Assembly (NCBI RefSeq): GCF_003589595.1
Contig: NW_020654748.1
Location: 2,701,173-2,765,172, forward strand
Reading direction: 5' to 3'
From: Hyposmocoma kahamanoa
Taxonomy: Eukaryota; Arthropoda; Insecta; Lepidoptera; Cosmopterigidae
Length of the DNA: 64,000 nucleotides
The translations under genes were made by a program, and so were the position numbers. Under the pieces are notes generated by a model, which saw nothing but the letters and a program-made list of their open reading frames with translations, was not told where the DNA came from and did no database searches. Shown in pieces: positions 22,411 through 35,484 of the stretch (its first letter is position 1; every line of letters begins with the position of its first letter).

Positions 22411-23397
22411 AAATAGTGAAACAAAACACTAATTCGTACGTAAATTTCCCAGAAGAGAATGAGCAAGAAACTGAAGGGATTGTTCTTTGAGAAATATTTC
22501 TTGAAATTTATCATTTATAATATTTATATTAAAAATACCACAGTTAGAAGCAACCTGAAAGAGCGAAACGGATCAGTTCATTGGATTTTTAGTCATTGTG
22601 ATACCGACCCTTTATCCTTAGGGATATCAACAGAAACCTCATTATAAGCGTATACCCCTAGATGAATTGAAACTTCATGAAAACGACTGTCAATAGCTGT
22701 TCCTTAGATCACTCGCGCCAATTTCATTCAAACTGCATTCCAGCTGATATATTGTAATTGCAATGCTTTCGGAATCCGTCTCATGTGGCTGTACCCTAAG
22801 AATAAGGCAGTACAAGTATTGTACGTAAACCCGCTTTCCATCACGCTTTGACAGGGCGGCTATAAGGAAAACCACTCGCCTCAGGCTTGTGAGGCCAGTT
22901 CTAAATACCAACTAGAAATTTAATACTTGGGAGCGGGGTGTTACAGCGAAAATCGACGCCGGCAAAGCCTTTGAAGCTTAAGGCAACTTTTCTATTTAAA
23001 ATCCATATTAAATTTAAATTTCAAATAACGTAGTCGTTGGTACCAGTGTAGCATATCGTGTATGGCGAAAGTCCCACTACTGAAAGTAGGATTTTAATGT
23101 TATGTAATTATCATTACCGGATTTACTTTCCTAATTTTCTCGCTTTTTATTGAAGTTACTTGCTAGAGTTGCTTACATCGTAATTAGGGTACTCTATGTT
23201 TATCCGATCAAGAATATGTGAGTGCTGTCTTCAATTAAATGTTCCTTAACTGATCCACAAAAAGAAGGGAAGATAGAGCGTTAAGACAATTTTGATAAAA
23301 TACGAGTTTAGTATTTTTCCGGATCAGTTGTATTAAATCTTAATGAAACTTCAATTTGTCTAAAAAAGAATTGCCTTGTTACTTAAACATAGTTAAA

Positions 23398-23675
23398 AAA
23401 ATTAAAAGTGACGGGACGAACAAGTCGTAAGCCTGACGGTAAGTGACATATCCATCCATAACAGTTGCAGTGCCACTCAGAGCTTTAAATCGCAAAGACC
23501 TGTGGGGCACTGCCACTGCGCACGTCACCCTGAGACATAAGTTGATAAGTTCCATGTGCCTATAATTTCACCAGCACCCTTACCCTTCAAAACCGGAACA
23601 CAGTAATGCTGACATTACTGCTTGGCGGCAGAAATAGGTAAGATGGTTCACAAGGAGCTCTACTGCTACTAAATA
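23398..23675 (-). repeat. Family B repeat, small internal deletion
   Basis: Contains 'aaaagtgacgggacgaacaa', 'cagtgccactcagagcttta' and 'ccagcacccttacccttcaa'. The 'gtacttccctggacgaactc' block is deleted just before the 5' end 'caaggagctctactgctact'. Confidence 0.88.
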
Positions 23676-24076
23676 TAAACAAACCATTTATAAATTTAAG
23701 TTTTTCCACTCGTCTCGTAATCTTGTAGTTTAGCTGTTACGCCTATTCTTCCTCGAAGTATTGAATATAAAAATACAGTCCATCGACAACTTTACAAAAA
23801 CTAACCAATCTATAGACACGTTATTTATAAAAACGATATATTATTATCAATACACACATTATATGACATAATATGACAAGAATTATATGATTAGACAATC
23901 AAATAAAGTATAATCTAAAGTTTTCAAAGACAAACAAGCCACAATTATTTTGATTAAGGATGCAGAAACATTTAAATTGCTTGCGTCCGTTATTCTGCGT
24001 ATGTAACTTGTCTTGCAACAGAACTACACAGATATAACTAACCATATTCATGATACGAATAATATATACTATGCGA

Positions 24077-24495
24077 TTTATATCACCAATTGTTATGTAT
24101 ATGATGTTATAAAGAATTAATAAACAACACTTTGAAAATGTTTGTGCACTGGAAAGCTAGTATCAAAATAAAAAAATGTGTACGTATAGACATTGTGCGA
24201 CTGGACTTATTTGAAAATGAAACTTTCACAGACCATTGTGGGATAAGTTGCGGGACTTTATGGGACAATGTTACATACACTTGGTTGTTTATTTATATCA
24301 CCAATCGTTATATATACGACGATATAAATAATTAATAAACGAAATATCGAAAACTCTTTGTCTACGTGAAAGTAGTAGTGTGAAAAATGTGTATAGACAT
24401 CTTGGGACTAGATATGACATTTTTGAAAATGGAACCATCACCGACCATTGTGGGATAAGTCCCGCAAGATTTAATAGGAAAATGTACCATTTAGA
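24077..24495 (+). repeat. Diverged tandem duplication, period about 215 bp
   Basis: Two consecutive units begin TTTATATCACCAAT (24077 and 24292). Each contains 'aattaataaac', 'gtatagacat', 'gaaaatg' and 'gaccattgtgggataagt' at matching positions. The units differ by many substitutions and small indels, so the duplication is old. No third unit was seen on either side. One short frame (24132-24335) crosses the junction and is not conserved in the second unit. Confidence 0.75.
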
Positions 24496-25264
24496 ATACT
24501 ATAGAGCTGTGACCCTGTAGGAACACAATGTTCATAACATAGTGTAATAAAGTTGCTAATAAATGATTCCGGAAATGATTTATATAATGATGACAAAATA
24601 TAAAACATAATTGCTACAACTAGACTTATGAAATGCCTCTTGGAATGTTTAATGAAACATAATAACTACTTTACAGACAATGTTTTTGAACTAGCATCAT
24701 AAGTAAGAAACCACGCGGCAATGTTAGAAATTACTTTGTTCAATATTCATTGCCGCCAGCTGTTTTTATTTACCCACGTAAACGTATGTTGTGCTGAGTT
24801 CATACAATAGCCGAACGATGAAATATTAGTGAGTGGACAAGTTGGAATAGAACAGCTTGTCGATTTGAGATAGGCAGTGCTATGCAATAAAATTGAACTG
24901 AAGTTTTCTAATAGGAAGTTTATGTAGGAAGTGGTTGTTTTTCTGTTTCAACCTTTGAAAATTTTTTTCTACAAATTGTTCGGCATTATTTACATTTTTG
25001 CCTTAATTTTATCTGTACATTACTCGTTTTTTAAGACAATTCTCCTTACTAGAATGAGTTAGGAACTCTAGGGGTTGCTCTTTGTTAATAGATATTTGTT
25101 TACATTTATATTCACAGGAAGAATGCAAAAAGGAGTACCTTAGGTGTTTTGCCATCCAAATACACGGAAGCTGAATAATAATATTTTGTTTATAAATATT
25201 TTTATTTCACGTTACATTTCAGCTTTGCAAATTATATATTTTAAAAAGTAACAAAGCTATTATT

Positions 25265-25653
25265 ACAGAAGTGCTGCCATTACATGAATTTGTAAAATCA
25301 ACTATCAAGAACAACAAGCCAGTTTATTTTGCTTCCTGGTACCATCAGGAGACAATAAGCTTGACACTTTGGCCCGTTCTTATAGTAACTGACATAGAGT
25401 CAAATTTAAATCCTAAAAATTCAAGCTTAATGTGCCCTTAACCCTGTACTATACTACTGTACCTGAATACGTCTATCGCACCCACAAAGAATGGGCTCAC
25501 ACAGTCACTTTGTGGATTCCAGATAAAACGGCTCGTAACGATGAAGCAGACCAAGAAAAAGATCGGGAAGACTTGGACTTGCCTGATAATACACCATACA
25601 GAGAGCTGTTGAAGTCGAGAGAAGCCCGCCAGTGGAACACAATAATATATTAA
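25265..25653 (+). pseudogene. Coding-like segment split by a frameshift, unidentified
   Basis: One frame (about 25265-25441) reads VLPLHEFVKSTIKNNKPVYF and later SWYHQETISLTLWPVLIVTD before a stop. A second frame (25432-25653) takes over with PEYVYRTHKEWAHTVTLW, then a highly charged run and TPYRELLKSREARQWNTI before a stop. The composition (many charged residues, W/Y, few simple repeats) looks more like real protein than the AT-rich surroundings. I do not recognise the family. It could be a decayed gene copy, an exon pair, or chance. Confidence 0.3.
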
Positions 25654-27176
25654 TTGTTTTTTCCACATAATCAAAGTTACTCAATGTAGGTAAGTAACAG
25701 TCATTGTACTTGATTTCTTCTTTTACAAAGAAACGCTCTTGGATCGCAGTAGCATATTTATAATTTAGTCATAATACGACAATAGTGTTTACTAATTTTG
25801 CAACTAGTATACAAATATCTATCCTAACATAACCTTCTTAATAATTTTATATAAAAAAGAAAATCAACTCTATCAACCAACAAGCAGAAAACAACCAACA
25901 ATCAATATCATTCCTCTCAATATTCTGAACGCACCATGATAAGGTCAAAGAAAGTACTGCTTTAAGTGGTAAACAAAAACTCCTTGAGTTCCCATCTCAT
26001 TGCCGGAGGTAGAGAAATTGATTCTGATTTGTCTTGTTAATGCACTCATTTAAAATTTTGACCTTTCCATGCTTAATTACCTCGTAGGTGGAACATTGTT
26101 TACCGGAGAAACTTTTGAAGGCACTAATTGAATAATAGGGGATTCACGAGCTCCTACGTCCCTTCTAAAAGCGGATACAGATTTGGTTACGTAAAGAAAG
26201 AGGTGTCAGATCAATGTCAATATACAGTTGGAAGCTAATTAAAACAACTGAATAGCGCTTTGAAATCCAGGAGACAACTTTCAAAGACATTGTTAGATTT
26301 GTACATGTAACTCTTGAGAAAGTCTTAAATGTCAAAAAGATCTGGCTTCAAATTCACAAAGAATATGTCCAGATGGACATAGTGTCAATTTTTGACACAA
26401 AAATACTATACTATCTGATTTTTATGCATACTTTCTTTCATCCATAATCTCGATTCTGGGCCTATTACATACAGGCTTCCGCGAACAAATCGTGAGCATC
26501 CCCAATTCAATAGTCCTTGAATCGCGATAACCTTTACATTGTTCCGCCATCCGCAATCTTCCCGCCACGATTCGGCCACGACTTCGACACGACGCCGCCA
26601 CGGGCCGGCTATTCGAGTCAAAACTAAATATTCACGGCAATTTGAATGCGACGGTATCTGGGATCGCAACGTGATGGCAACGTCGTGAAGTGATATCGTG
26701 AGCTGGCTTCGTGACGTTCCTCATACAATTGGGCCTTATTAAGGATGAGACACCATCTGACAAGATGGCCTTGGGCCCATCTAGACATTGAGGGGATCCT
26801 ATATGTAGGTTGTCTATTGCTATATAAGCTTCCTTGCATTCTGGATATCATCTACCCGACGTGATATTGTAAAATATTGTGCGTTTCCTTTTGCCAATAT
26901 GTTTCTTCAGCAGTAAAGAACGAACTTAAAATATTTATCAACCAAGTTACGTGGACTCACCACCACACCATTCCCAAAATATTACTTTAAGACAAGTTAT
27001 TCAACGAAGATGGCTTTACAGTGTCAGAAGTTATGAAGTTGCCTTAAACCTGGCCAGCGACAAATCTTTAACCCGGGGTCACGGTAACAATACATTATTT
27101 TCGTTTCGACAACAAGGTCAACATCCGAGACCGTTACATCTAAACTTCCAAACTATTTGACTGCAGGGGGTACCCT

Positions 27177-27214
27177 GATTATGACTAAAGTCTGGTAAGA
27201 CTTTAGTCATAATC
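27177..27214. repeat. Perfect 17-bp hairpin with 4-nt loop
   Basis: Arms 27177-27193 (GATTATGACTAAAGTCT) and 27198-27214 are fully complementary around GGTA. It lies just after the stop of a short plus frame (26951-27160) and a GC-rich 'ctgcagggggtaccc' word. The stem is too short for a typical microRNA precursor. Confidence 0.85.
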
Positions 27215-27775
27215 TGAAGCTGATCTACATTTCTTTTAATAAATGTGAAAATAGAAAAAAAAATAGAGGAGTCATCTCTGTATAATAGGATTAAGCATTG
27301 GAAGAGAGAGATTACTGGAAAATGGTTCAACGTAACGCACATAACGTCTTGAAACTGCATAGTGCTAGAATAGCAAACCATGGTTTGATAGTATCTCTTT
27401 GTAGAACCGTTCCTACAGTATAAGATACACTCTATAGTATTTGCCGTAGCTAAAGAAAGAAGTTTTTTGTACTCTTAATAACCAACACTCGTGGTCATAA
27501 AATATAACAGCATTACAAAATATAATAAAGCAATGAAAGTAGATTTTCCCATAGAGGAATCGGAAGCAAGTTTTTTGTCTAGCATGCAATGAATAGCGAG
27601 TGTGTGAATATGGCTACTCATTACAGCTTAAGATTAGAAAACTGACGCTTTGTACCTGAGAAGTGGAGCGAGAATGAAGTTGATCATTTCGTTAGACCCA
27701 ATATTGATACTGAAAGTATATGTCACGTTAAAACTAAAAATTTGATTTAGTATTAGTAGAACTAATTGTATAACA

Positions 27776-27945
27776 GTTCGTTCAGGCAAGTACTGCCTGC
27801 CTATTTTTGCCGCCAGGCATTATTGCGATTTGGTTCTTTAAAGGGTATAGATCCTGGTGACACTACAGGCACATGAGACGTGTCAATTTTATATCTCAGC
27901 GACGCTATCTTTCAGATCTTTGCTTTTTAAAATATTTGCATTATA
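27776..27945 (+). repeat. Family B repeat, degraded
   Basis: 'gttcaggcaagtactgcctg', 'tgccgccaggcatta', 'gtgacactacaggcacatga' and 'cagatctttg' in order, with deletions and no tail. Confidence 0.75.
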
Positions 27946-27949
27946 TCAC

Positions 27950-30900
27950 TTTTTTCCATAATGTCATGTTCTTATCAACGATGTCAATCATGAATGAATT
28001 TGGCAGTAAGTTGAGTGACGAATAAATGAAGCTTGAATATAATTAACGAGAAGGCACATTGAGACGTCCACACGATCAACTAATAATTACAACATAATTA
28101 AATTTACTTTTGTCATTGGTTGTTCAAAATACATTTTTCAGAATTTGAAATTTATAATAATTAAAGAAATCCATTTACAAACTTTTGGCAGCATTCCAAC
28201 GAGAACGTTTCTTAAATATTTGGCCTTAATTAAAACTGAAATAAAAATGGTGCAGCTATTGATGTTACTAATGAATGAAAAATAAAATATTGACGACGTT
28301 TAATGAAAAAACCGGCTTGTTTTTTGAAATCTCAATGCAACGAATGTGAAAGCCCTTTAGAAAAACCCCAGCTCCAGTATGTAGTTCGAGACAGTACAGT
28401 AGCTAATTATACAAGTACAAAAGTAGAAGGTATAGATGCAATCTAGAAAATGGACAGGTGACCACGATAATGTTCATTAAGCTCGTTGACGGTGAATATT
28501 ACTTTCACGATTACTCAATATATAATTTTTGATAAATTGATAACAAATAATTCCAGAACTTAACGTGACTAGATCACCGCAAAATCATATCAGCACACAT
28601 AGCGTGAAAATATTGACTCAAAAAAAAATGTTTCTGCGCAAAGTAGAACACAAAGCTTGGTGTGGTTCATCATCATCCTGTATAGTATAAAAGCCAAGTT
28701 CTTAGTCTTCTTCTCATTATTTTTCGTTCTATCTTGCCCCAACTAAAACTTTCATAAATTCGTCAGATGTCTAGACTGAAACTTTTTTCCATTTGGTGTG
28801 ATTATTCCACATTATTATCGTCTAAAAAAACCACTATGAAATTATCCACCGTGTAATAAAGGTACTCCAGTTGACCGATAATAATGTTTGACAGAATCTT
28901 TAAAATAATGTCATTAAAGTTCATTGCCTCGTTAGCTCGAATATGAATCAATAAAAACAAATAAATGCTCGCCATGGATAGCATCAATTGAAGCAACGAT
29001 CGAATGGCGAATTATGACCTTCACAGCCGATGAAAGCTAATTAGATTCGTTTTATGTTCGATTAGAGAAAGCGTCGTGGTAGTAAATCATCATGAATTTC
29101 AATAAACTGAATTACTACAAAGTAGTTTTTTCTTATCCAATTCATGATGTATTTTGTCCCAATTAATTTCTCATTGCAGTAGAACGATTAACGAATTTCC
29201 ACTTGCTCTGATCCTGTCTGGCACACTTCTTCTGTTTTCCCAATTGCCCAATCTGAAAATTGGTCATAGTCATACCTGATCTTTCTTTCTTCTTGCTTTG
29301 ATTTCTCAATTGGAAGTCGTATTTGGTTATTCCCAATAAAAGTGTCATCTTAACAGTTACTTCAAATCTTCGTTAGCGATATTGCACCAAAACCTAATTA
29401 GATCACTATCTTTTCAAAACAAAACCTTTATTGCCAAACTTATCACACAATCGCAATTGTCTAGACTGCCGAAACGGTATTTAGACAATCATAATAACAG
29501 TGGGAACTAGGTATTTGTGGCAGTTCACTGTCAAGGTTCATTTTCTGGTCAGTAATTTGATGATACAACTATGGAACACACAAGATTGAGAAACGAGTCG
29601 TTTGAAAATAATTACAACATTTGTTAAGACACTGTTTTGTAATTTTTGAAATTCTTTTCAACTTATGGATCTGTTTTGGGGCTTTCCAATCCATTCGTCA
29701 AATACATGTATTTGAAGTTGATGATAATATTTTTGAAACAATGGTGTAACAGAATAATCGCAAAACCTTTATGAAGATATATGAAGTTCTGGAGCTACAC
29801 AGTCGTGTGCCAAAATAATCTATGTATCTTTGTGTTGTTTTTCATTGTAACCTAACGTTTTTTGATGCCACGTAGAATGTTTATGTGTAATGTATGTATA
29901 ATTCTTCATAATCACAAGTCCTATACGTTCTATATTTCACTAAGAAATGTTAGCCCTATTGTATGGAAACAAAGGAATGACAGACTGTCAGTTCTCCCAG
30001 GGGCGTAATGGTAGTAGCGCAACCGCACCAATTTCTACAAAACGATACATTGTTCGCGATCTTCTGTAATAACAGCTGTGTTAGGAAAAGTATTGGATTG
30101 TTTCTAACTGCTCCAACGAGGAACTAGGTTGTTTTGTTACCGTAAACTGAGATACGTTTGAAAGAATCACAATCATAAAATATTTCACAAGTAACAATTA
30201 AGACGGCCAGAGAGTTTAAAATGAGCTCCTAAAGCTAACATTCCAATAAACCTACAGTGTAAAAATCTACAAAATCGTTCGATTTACAATTTTTTGATTC
30301 TGATAATAAAAAGCCTAAATTATAAAAGTTCGATATCAATACATTTAATTACCTGGAAGATTTTGTACAACTTTTCATCATTAACATATTAATACATATT
30401 AATCCTATAACCTCATCATCATGTAAAACAACTCTGACACCTTCAGATTGCAGATAGAAAATGCAGATACAATTGTTAACTAATTGCTACATATGAGACA
30501 AAGAAATGTATGGGTCAACGAATCTAACGGTGCCCGGATGTCAACTGAGGGCAGGGAAACCAGTTACAGTACAGAGTAAACCTTTACAAGACTTTAACTG
30601 GACTTGATACGATTTGCGAATAAAATTAAGTAAAACGTGTTTAATATACTATATCAGCGCAAAGAAAAAAATAGAAATTTACTGATATCTATAATAAAGC
30701 ACGAATCACACACGTTTCACTGTCGTTCAGATTTTTGAAACTGAGCATCGATTACTAGAGATTAGTAGCATAATAAGGTTGCAAGTGCAGATTTGACAAG
30801 ATTAGTCTACTAACTACAGTTTGGTTAGATAAGTCAGTTGTCAATACTTATAAGTTCTATGGAAAAAGAAACAAAGTAATAGTTCATCCTAACCATAATT

Positions 30901-33650
30901 TTAATTTCGGTCTTGTTTGTTAACGATCAATATAATGCACTCCTTTAAATTGACGTAAGAGCCTGTACCTACAGTTTAAAACTATTAAATTCGTGTATAA
31001 TACACGAATACAACTGTACCCTGTATACAACTAAAACGATAAAAATGAAATACATGCGAACACGCAGTTTAAAATTTAATAAAAATGATAGTATATTGTT
31101 ATCTACTAACACTTGTCCAAAAACAAATACTTCGTAAGCATAATGCAAATAAACTCGGCTTATAATAACAATCTTAAGAAGTGATGACAAGACTAGATAA
31201 ACAGCAGCCGTTGGTGACACTAAAGAAATTCCGCGAGGCGATTATTGCGCGGCTTTGACATAAGCCGATGACAATAAGCCTGTTTGCGATAATGTCGATG
31301 ACTGCTGTTGACGAAGGAAAGTTTTTGTTTTTAGTCAGAGTACATTTGATTTACCAATAAATGTTCAATTTAAAACTAACTTAGAACGTATATTGTCAAT
31401 TTTTCACGGTTAAAGGGAATATTTCTCCAAGCATAAACATTTTCCGGTCATTGTATTCATTGTCTAATTCGGACGTGTATGAACCAAACAAATTACGCTG
31501 GTCAAAACCTGTAACGCTTAGCAAGTACTTATGATGCATCTTAATCTCGCTAGACAACTTTTGCTTTCTTTTCAAGTGCTACTCAAATTTTACGTTCACT
31601 TTCATCTATATCGGTCACAACAGAGTCATTTTGATAACCATCTACATCTGTTAGGTCGTCAATTTGTATTATCACTGTATTTTTCACTTCATTAATATGT
31701 TATACAAATTATTTCATCATATTACGAGTTGAATAGTGTTCAATTCTGCATCTTATTAATTTCTCAGATAAGGTTCACTTATATAGTCAATATGCACATC
31801 GTTTTACGTGTCTGCTTATGTCAATTCTGACACATCACTGTCAAACAGTCCACTGTTGACTTATGAAATTAAGAGGCAAGTTTTCTCGATTTGCATGCAC
31901 TCATTTAAATACCACGTCAAGGAAAGTCTGAGGAAGTTTAGTCTAGGGAAAGTCTTTACACCAATAAGTCCATATGATTGACATTTAAATGTTTAATCTT
32001 TGTAAGTGGATGCTTTATTTGGTATAGACAACCTTAGCTACAGTCAATTTGTCTTCATTAATTTTTTTCTTACTTGTACTACACCGTGTATAATAAACAC
32101 TCGGCCTCATCCACTCAGGCATTTCTCAACAATCTAGACGAGGCTTTTATTATCGCCGGTCGTCGAAAGCATCCGCGACAGCTGTTTTGCTCATTAAAAT
32201 TCTGCCTGTCCATTAATCAACTCTTCGTGTAGGAGAATTTTCATATAATTCATTAAGCTCGAAAACTCAAGAGACGATAAAAAGCATACGATAGTATAGA
32301 AGACGCCTTCTGACATTTTCTCACAATTATCAGATTCCTCAAATCTTAATATAGGTGTAAGTGAATTCCGTACAATTACCGTGGCTTTCTCGCAGGGATC
32401 GCTTTCAATGGTGTGCTTTAGTAAAAGCTAGGGTCACGTGTACACATGTCGTGATCGTTTCCTACATTTATGGTCTTCAAGAGCAGGTTATTGTTTGCAG
32501 TAAATACTTGAATTTAGGCTAAGAGTCGATGCTTTTACCCGCCTTTAAAAATTATCACTATAATTAATTGGCTTTAAAAGAGAAGTGACAACTTTCAAAG
32601 TACTTCTAAAATACAGTACTGAAACGGGGTTGTCAATGCAATCTCGTCTTGCCTTGATACAAAGACTTAACAATTAATAATATTGTTGATATGACCTTCA
32701 TCTGTATTCTTTTTGGTTATGTGAAAGTTGTAATTGTCATTCAAGACTGCCTTTGTGTCATACAATACATAGTCGATTAAAGAAAGTTTCACTAGTTAAC
32801 TCACATTGAGTAACTGGTCATATCTGTTCTGCAATTTCATTCACGCAAGATCAAATGAACTGTTTAATTGAACACCGCATCAGGTCCCTTATCTAGAGTC
32901 TTTCAATCACCCATCACGGCTAATACGTCTAAACGAGACAAAGGCTTCAGCTAATTTGCTTGTCAGTACAAAATAATCAACGTTGATCTACATCTACCAA
33001 TATGCGAACAATAGATTTTTTTGTGCCACGCAAATTTCGGACTTGATGCTATCGAAGTAGTTTCTAATATTGATATTAAGTTTCATAAGTTGACGGGATC
33101 TCTTCCGATTCTTCTACGTTGGATGAAATGTAAAATATACCTTATGGAATAGTTATAAGGTTGTTTGAAGTTTATTGTGGTCTGGGCTCATAATAGACGG
33201 AAGAGTGTGTCAAACGCGAAGCAATTTCGAGGTTCAGAGCTGTATGCCGGCGATCGCCTGAGGTGCAACTAATTATGTATACTTTCGCTAAACTGACGTG
33301 CTATACTTGTTCTTTTAACGTTACCGCTGAGATCAGGGTGATAAGGAAAGATTCACACGTCGTCAATTCCTTCATGCGTAATTTCCTGTCGGTAAATTGA
33401 TATGGCTGCAAAAATATCGATGTAGGAATAATGTATCTGTCATTGATTTTGGACAGTTGATTGAGGAAGCAATTGCGACAATAGATTTGTTAGTTTGCAA
33501 TGGACTTTCATGCGGAACGTGCTATAGTGCTATTAATAACAATAATAAACAGCAAATGAATGATGTAACTGCCGCTACTTGGATCTGGTATATCGCACCC
33601 TTAGTTTTAGAAGCCACATCAGCAAAATGATAACTTTTCTGTAGTGTGGT
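27950..33650. other. Long stretch with almost no recognised repeat or gene
   Basis: None of families A-E was found here. Only short frames occur; the minus frame 29163-29348 has a faint LINE-tail look (QDQSKWKFVNR) but no supporting motif. The relative absence of young repeats suggests unique intergenic or intronic sequence. No exon with good splice sites was identified by eye. Confidence 0.45.
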
Positions 33651-33659
33651 GATAGTACA

Positions 33660-34115
33660 ATAGAGCTCCTTGTGAAAGAGTTCATCCAGGGAAGTACTTC
33701 ACCTTTCCTATTTCTGCCGCCAAGCAGTAATGTGAGCATTCTTGTGTTTCGTTTTTTTTATGACGATGACTCCATTGCACGTGATGTAAAATGGAAAGTG
33801 GAATCTTATGTAGTGTTGATATAATCCCGGCCCTAGCCACCTCCATCCTGCATGCCTACAAGATGCCACTTTAAGCCTCGTTTGAAGGACCCCGTACCGT
33901 AAGACGGAGGGAATACGTGCGCTAGAAGGGAGTTCCAACTGTCGACTGTGCGACAGAGGAAGGTTTTGAAGGGTAAAGGTGCTGGTGAAATTACAGGCAC
34001 ATGGGACTCATCAACTTATGTCTCAGAGTGACAGGCGCAACGGCAGTGTCAATCAGATCTTTGCGATGTAAAGCTCTGAGTGACACTGTGATTGCTATGG
34101 AAAGGCGTGTCGCTT
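33660..34115 (+). repeat. Family B repeat interrupted by a LINE tail
   Basis: 5' part 33660-33751 (from 'tagagctccttgtgaaagag' to 'gtgagcattcttgtgtttcg') and 3' part about 33962-34115 (from 'gttttgaagggtaaaggtgc' to 'ggaaaggcgtgtcgctt'). The two parts join at consecutive positions of the family, so the interruption is an insertion. Confidence 0.85.
33752..33961 (-). pseudogene. LINE ORF2 C-terminal tail inserted into family B
   Basis: Minus-strand codons 33952 to 33833 read RTVDSWNSLLAHVFPPSY, then GTGSFKRGLKWHL and a stop. This is the 'LWNSLP..VFP.SY..G.FKR....HL' end typical of R1/CR1-like LINE ORF2 proteins. A 3' UTR of about 75 bp and an A-run follow (T-run at 33752-33759 on the plus strand). 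The piece is strongly 5'-truncated and non-functional. Its A-run faces the family B break, as expected for target-primed insertion. Confidence 0.75.
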
Positions 34116-34119
34116 GGTA

Positions 34120-34230
34120 TAAAGGAGTTTAAGGATTCCATGAACCCACACCCGAGACAATATAATTCATTTTCTACATTAACCCGGCTGGGGATCGAAC
34201 TCGATACCACAGAGATGGCGACACAGTATT
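34120..34230 (-). mobile_element. Third tRNA-like SINE, fragment
   Basis: 'taacccggctggggatcgaa' followed by 'ctcgataccacagagatgg' is the reverse of a tRNA-like B-box region (GAGTTCGATCCC type). The same arrangement occurs at 52955-53115. Confidence 0.5.
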
Positions 34231-34829
34231 AAATAGTATCGTGATCTGTTGGGAAACTGTTTGACAATTTTTTCAAGTGAAACTGTTACAATGAAACGCA
34301 CGGCAATTAGGCAGGTGAAACTGGTATCGTGATCAAAGTACACACATTGAATATTATCAGTCTCCACAACCACGCGATCAGAGAATACACACCCATGATG
34401 AAAACAGGTGTGCATTCATTTACCTTCTATAACTCTTCTATAGTCTGTATATAAATGTTAAAATTCAGCTCAAAAAACGCCACAACAATCAAAAATTTTA
34501 GACCTGTCAATCATTATAAGCAGGCAAGTGAGTTACCTTTAAACTAAAATGAGTTCAATGACCCTTCGCAAGTTTTTTTTTACAAATACATTCACACACG
34601 CCACGTAATTCACGTAATAACCGATCGGCTGTATTCGCTCATCAGTCCAGTCACGATCTTAATTTCGTACCTCTATGTAACTTTGACAGACTGAATGTAA
34701 CCATTGATAAAACGTAAAGAAAGGAAAGAAGTAAAGATTATACACGTATCGAGCATCCATGTTTTCGCGATTGTTACACATTGAAAATGAAGCTTTTTTT
34801 CGGATCAATTTTTTTGTTTGATTTTCTTA

Positions 34830-34998
34830 ATTGATTCTTTTTTTGTAGGAAAGTTGGTACCTCAGCATTGGTCCCATTTAAATTTGAAGAAAATATTCCA
34901 CCTCTATGGGTGGCGAACAAGGGATGAATCCGGTTTTGCGCGCTTTCCGGTAATCGATTTCAATAATTCCACGAACTTTTGAGGTCGTTTTTTTAAAA
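34830..34998 (+). repeat. Family C repeat, right half
   Basis: 'attggtcccatttaaatttg', 'gggtggcgaacaagggatga', 'cgctttccggtaatcgattt' and end 'acttttgaggtcg' plus a T-run. The sequence just before it (34750-34790) has a family E end ('gttttcgcgattgttacaca'). Confidence 0.8.
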
Positions 34999-35204
34999 AG
35001 GTTACAATTATTTAACTAATAAAAAACTCAGTATCCTTTTCACATTCAAATTTAGCACATTTTAAATGCAACTGTGCTATATAGACTATTTTTATATAAG
35101 CCACTATTTTTGAAAGCTAATTTTAGCCTAGTGTAAACATTAACTTTTGGAAACAAAAACCAGACTTCGTGTGACAAAGGTTTTACAATTACAAACCACA
35201 ATTA

Positions 35205-35480
35205 TATTTAGTCTTAGTAGCCTAGAGCAGTTAGTGGCATCTCAATCGAGAGGTCGACTATTCGAATCCCTGTGGAGGCAAGTACCAATGACTTTTGTTT
35301 TTAAGTTAGGTATATTTGATATATTTAGTAGGGATACCTCTTTCTAACAGTAAAGGAAAAGACCGTGATGAAAAATGCACTTCAAAGAAGGTTCACAGCC
35401 CTTGGAAAATGTGAGAAGTTCCCAACCCTCATTGGTCCAGTGTTGTGGGCAATAATTCTTGAAGTGTAAATCCTTACCAC
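35205..35480 (+). mobile_element. Family D SINE, near full length
   Basis: tRNA-like head ('agtggcatctcaatcgag', B-box-like TATTCGAATCCC), then 'taggtatatttgatatattt', 'gaaggttcacagcccttgg', 'aaaatgtgagaagttcccaa' and 'ccctcattggtccag'. This is the best plus-strand copy. Confidence 0.7.
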
Positions 35481-35484
35481 ATTA

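Noticed and set aside
26406..26851. Two overlapping minus-strand frames in a GC-richer patch
   Set aside because: No motif in either frame and the frames conflict; the patch may be an unrecognised repeat.
29163..29348. LINE C-terminal fragment on the minus strand
   Set aside because: Only the last residues (QDQSKWKFVNR) look similar to LINE tails; the upstream codons show no motif, so support is too weak.
33397..33630. 77-codon plus-strand frame
   Set aside because: No recognisable motif and an Asn/Gln-rich simple stretch inside; likely chance.
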